Part shown: positions 6,321 to 7,809 of the stretch, piece after piece | How the letters are laid out: each line of letters begins with the position of its first letter | How positions within the stretch are numbered: the first letter of the stretch is position 1 | Source of the DNA: an uncultured Trueperaceae bacterium | GTDB lineage: Bacteria > Deinococcota > Deinococci > Deinococcales > Trueperaceae | Length of the DNA stretch: 7,809 bases | Direction: 5' to 3' | NCBI GenBank assembly: GCA_937911855.1 | Contig: CALDPK010000020.1 | Span: 1-7,809 of the forward strand | Translations under genes and position numbers: made by a program | Notes under the pieces: model-generated | What the model was told of the DNA's origin: nothing | The model's input: the letters and a program-made list of their open reading frames with translations, nothing else | Databases searched by the model: none

Positions 6321-6707
6321 TCACTGCGCGCTGACCAGATCCGGGCGGAGCGCCTTCGCTTCACGCTGGTAGATGTGGCGGATGTCGGCCTGCGATCTCT
6401 TGGTGTTGAACAGGAGCAGTACCCGGATGGCCCGGGGTGTGCGGTCCGGAACGTCAATCTCGGCGTGGCACATGAGCGGAACCATGGTCATGCCCAGCGC
6501 CCGGGCGGCTTCGGCCGGAAAGGTGCTGGTCAGGTCGCGGGTGGTGCTGAAGAGGACCGAGGCGATGACCTCGAAATCGTCGATGCCGTTGGCTTCAAGC
6601 ATCTCCTTCAGCAGTTCGCGCGTTGCTTCATGGATCAGTTCGGGTTCGTCACGTTCGACGGTTGTTGCGCCCCTGACGCCGCGCACCAGGTAAGTTCCGG
6701 GTTCCAT
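6321..6707 (-). CDS. aroH: Chorismate mutase, monofunctional AroH type
   Basis: Rearranges chorismate to prephenate, the branch point toward phenylalanine and tyrosine, in the cytoplasm. The 128 residues match the trimeric Bacillus subtilis-type enzyme rather than the all-helical AroQ type. VRGVRGATTVERDE (8-21) contains R12, equivalent to BsCM Arg7. FPAEAAR (63-69) supplies the counterpart of Arg63, and CHAEIDV (80-86) holds C80 and E83 (BsCM Cys75, Glu78). R95 (Arg90) and IRHIY with Y113 (Tyr108) complete the active site. All catalytic positions are present and there is no fused prephenate dehydratase or dehydrogenase. The start is ATG 6707, 9 bases after the dusA stop, with no Shine-Dalgarno sequence, so translation probably depends on dusA. 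It converges on the ArsR-type gene with 18 bases between the stops. Confidence 0.95.
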   Translation of the reverse strand: MEPGTYLVRGVRGATTVERDEPELIHEATRELLKEMLEANGIDDFEVIASVLFSTTRDLTSTFPAEAARALGMTMVPLMCHAEIDVPDRTPRAIRVLLLFNTKRSQADIRHIYQREAKALRPDLVSAQ

Positions 6708-6716
6708 TCAAGGAGT

Positions 6717-7736
6717 CTACCGCCCTGAGGCAGCTGTGGTCTCCGGGTAAACGGCTGCGCCGTGCACAGGTGCCCCTTCGATCAGTTCCAGGCCGGCTTC
6801 GATGGTGGCTGCGTCCGAACCGGGCAGGGTCGCGGTTTCGCTCAGGTGCCGGCGCCACGCCCTGGCGCCGCGCATGCCGGTGAACATGCCCAGGAGCGGC
6901 CTGATCAGCACCCGGTACGGCACGCCTTCCAGCATGCTCCGCTCGACATGACCGAGGTACGACCGCACCGCAGCTGCCGGGCTGTCAGCCGGTGAAGCCG
7001 TTCCGAAGAAACGCTCGTCTGCGCGCGCCAGTACCCACGGGTTATCCGTTACGCCGCGGCCGATCATCACAGCCTTGATATCACCCTGCTCAAGGATCCC
7101 CGCAGCCTGGTCCAGGTCCTTAACGCCGCCGTTGAGTTCGAAGTCCAGGTGTGGCCGCTCGGCAGCCAGCTGCCTCACCGTGTCGTAGCGCAGTGGCGGG
7201 ATCTCGCGGTTCTCGCGCGGGCTCAACCCCTTGAGCCACGCCTTGCGCGCGTGCACCGTGAACCGCGCGCAGCCCTCGCGCTCATGCACCGTGTCCACAA
7301 AGCGCAGCATGTCCTCGTAGCTGTCGTGATCATCAATCCCGATGCGATGCTTCACGGTGACGGGCAGCGCGGTGGCCTCACGCATCGCGCGCACGCAGTC
7401 ACGCACAAGCTCGGGGCTCGCCATCAGGCACGCGCCGAAGTTGCCGCTCTGCACCCGCTCGCTGGGGCAGCCGATGTTGAGGTTGATCTCATCGTAGTGA
7501 TACTGCTGCGCGATGCGCGCCACCTGGGCCGCCTCGTGAGGATCATCACCGCCCACTTGCAGGACCAGCGGATGTTCGTCAGCATGGTAGCCCAGCAGAT
7601 GATCGCGATCGCCATGCAAGATGGCGCGCATCGTGATCATCTCGGTGTAAAGCAGCGTGCGCGCGCTGATGCGACGCAGCAGGTAACGATAATGCTTGTC
7701 CGTGCGTTGCATCATCGGCGCCACGCTCAGCCGCAC
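6717..7736 (-). CDS. dusA: tRNA-dihydrouridine(20/20a) synthase (DusA class)
   Basis: FMN enzyme that reduces uridine at D-loop positions 20/20a of tRNA using NADPH. The 339 residues start straight at the TIM-barrel's first strand, RLSVAPMM (2-9). Further landmarks are LLYTEMIT (28-35), EHPLVLQVGG (54-63), NLNIGCPSERVQSGNFGACLM (85-105) with the catalytic cysteine expected at C90, VTVKHRIGID (126-135) with FMN-contacting K129, HARKAWLKGLSPRENREIPPL (162-182) with H162, NGG (202-204) and IGRG (225-228). The HARKAW..GLSP..NREIPPL block is diagnostic of DusA as opposed to DusB or DusC. GTG 7736 is the only usual start codon between an in-frame TAG upstream and the conserved strand. It leaves almost no N-terminal extension (Thermus and E. 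coli relatives have a few to ~25 more residues) and has no ribosome-binding site. The 5' end may therefore be altered. Confidence 0.94.
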   Translation of the reverse strand: MRLSVAPMMQRTDKHYRYLLRRISARTLLYTEMITMRAILHGDRDHLLGYHADEHPLVLQVGGDDPHEAAQVARIAQQYHYDEINLNIGCPSERVQSGNFGACLMASPELVRDCVRAMREATALPVTVKHRIGIDDHDSYEDMLRFVDTVHEREGCARFTVHARKAWLKGLSPRENREIPPLRYDTVRQLAAERPHLDFELNGGVKDLDQAAGILEQGDIKAVMIGRGVTDNPWVLARADERFFGTASPADSPAAAVRSYLGHVERSMLEGVPYRVLIRPLLGMFTGMRGARAWRRHLSETATLPGSDAATIEAGLELIEGAPVHGAAVYPETTAASGR

Positions 7737-7809
7737 CCGCCGCGAGATCGCCGAGCAGCTCGCCGCTGACCCGCAGACGGGGAACCTGATCTACGCCTCG
7801 TCAAAGCGC
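7702..7809 (+). pseudogene. Possible 5'-truncated short-chain dehydrogenase fragment
   Basis: The last 69 bases (7741-7809), running to the window edge, read on the plus strand as REIAEQLAADPQTGNLIYASSKR. Third codon positions are almost all G or C. YASSK fits the SDR catalytic YxxxK, and the following R is usual in relatives with YxxSKRAL. An SDR normally has about 150 residues with a Rossmann fold before this motif. Here the frame closes at a TAA (7690-7692), and the DNA to the left clearly encodes DusA on the other strand. A GTG at 7702 is the only nearby start and would not supply the missing domain. Read as seen, it is either a decayed gene piece or a joining artefact. The match rests on a short motif, so confidence is low. 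Confidence 0.3.

Noticed and set aside
1..7809. CRISPR array, tRNA or rRNA genes, insertion sequence, phage or defence genes
   Set aside because: No direct-repeat series, cloverleaf-like segment, terminal inverted repeats, transposase or integrase motifs were seen. Nearly all of the window is accounted for by chromosomal metabolic and tRNA-modification genes.

Overview
This 7.8 kb stretch of GC-rich bacterial DNA carries ordinary chromosomal genes packed tightly together. Codon third positions are mostly G or C, several starts are GTG or TTG, and Shine-Dalgarno sequences are often weak or absent. The gene types fit Deinococcota (Thermus, Deinococcus or Truepera relatives): a DusA-class dihydrouridine synthase, an AroH-type chorismate mutase, and a sugar-binding protein with a plain signal peptide and no lipobox. 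That assignment is an inference from general resemblance, not a phylogeny.

From left to right. Positions 1-892 (minus) hold the N-terminal 297 residues of a maltose-type ABC solute-binding protein, cut by the left edge and preceded by a near-consensus promoter in a 138-bp gap. Positions 1031-4978 (minus) form one apparent operon, transcribed leftward: glycerate 2-kinase, Sua5-type threonylcarbamoyl-AMP synthase, purE, purK. Its members are joined by two 4-base stop/start overlaps and one 26-base gap. A divergent pair on the plus strand follows at 4993-6302, a 100-residue protein of unknown function and a 332-residue regulator with a C-terminal ArsR-type winged helix. Their start and the glycerate kinase start are only 14 bases apart. 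Then come aroH (6321-6707) and dusA (6717-7736) on the minus strand, converging on the regulator. The last 69 bases read on the plus strand as a short piece of a short-chain dehydrogenase with a YxxxK motif. Its N-terminal part is absent, so it is either a gene remnant or an assembly junction.

The genes cover several unrelated tasks. PurE and PurK are consecutive purine-synthesis enzymes. Sua5 and DusA both modify tRNA (t6A37 and D20/20a). AroH feeds phenylalanine and tyrosine synthesis. The kinase returns glycerate to central metabolism, and the binding protein serves sugar uptake. I see no CRISPR array, tRNA or rRNA gene, insertion sequence, phage gene or defence system. The least explained parts are the small protein with its co-directional regulator, the 14-bp divergent start region, a possible leader peptide before the binding-protein gene, and the right-hand end.
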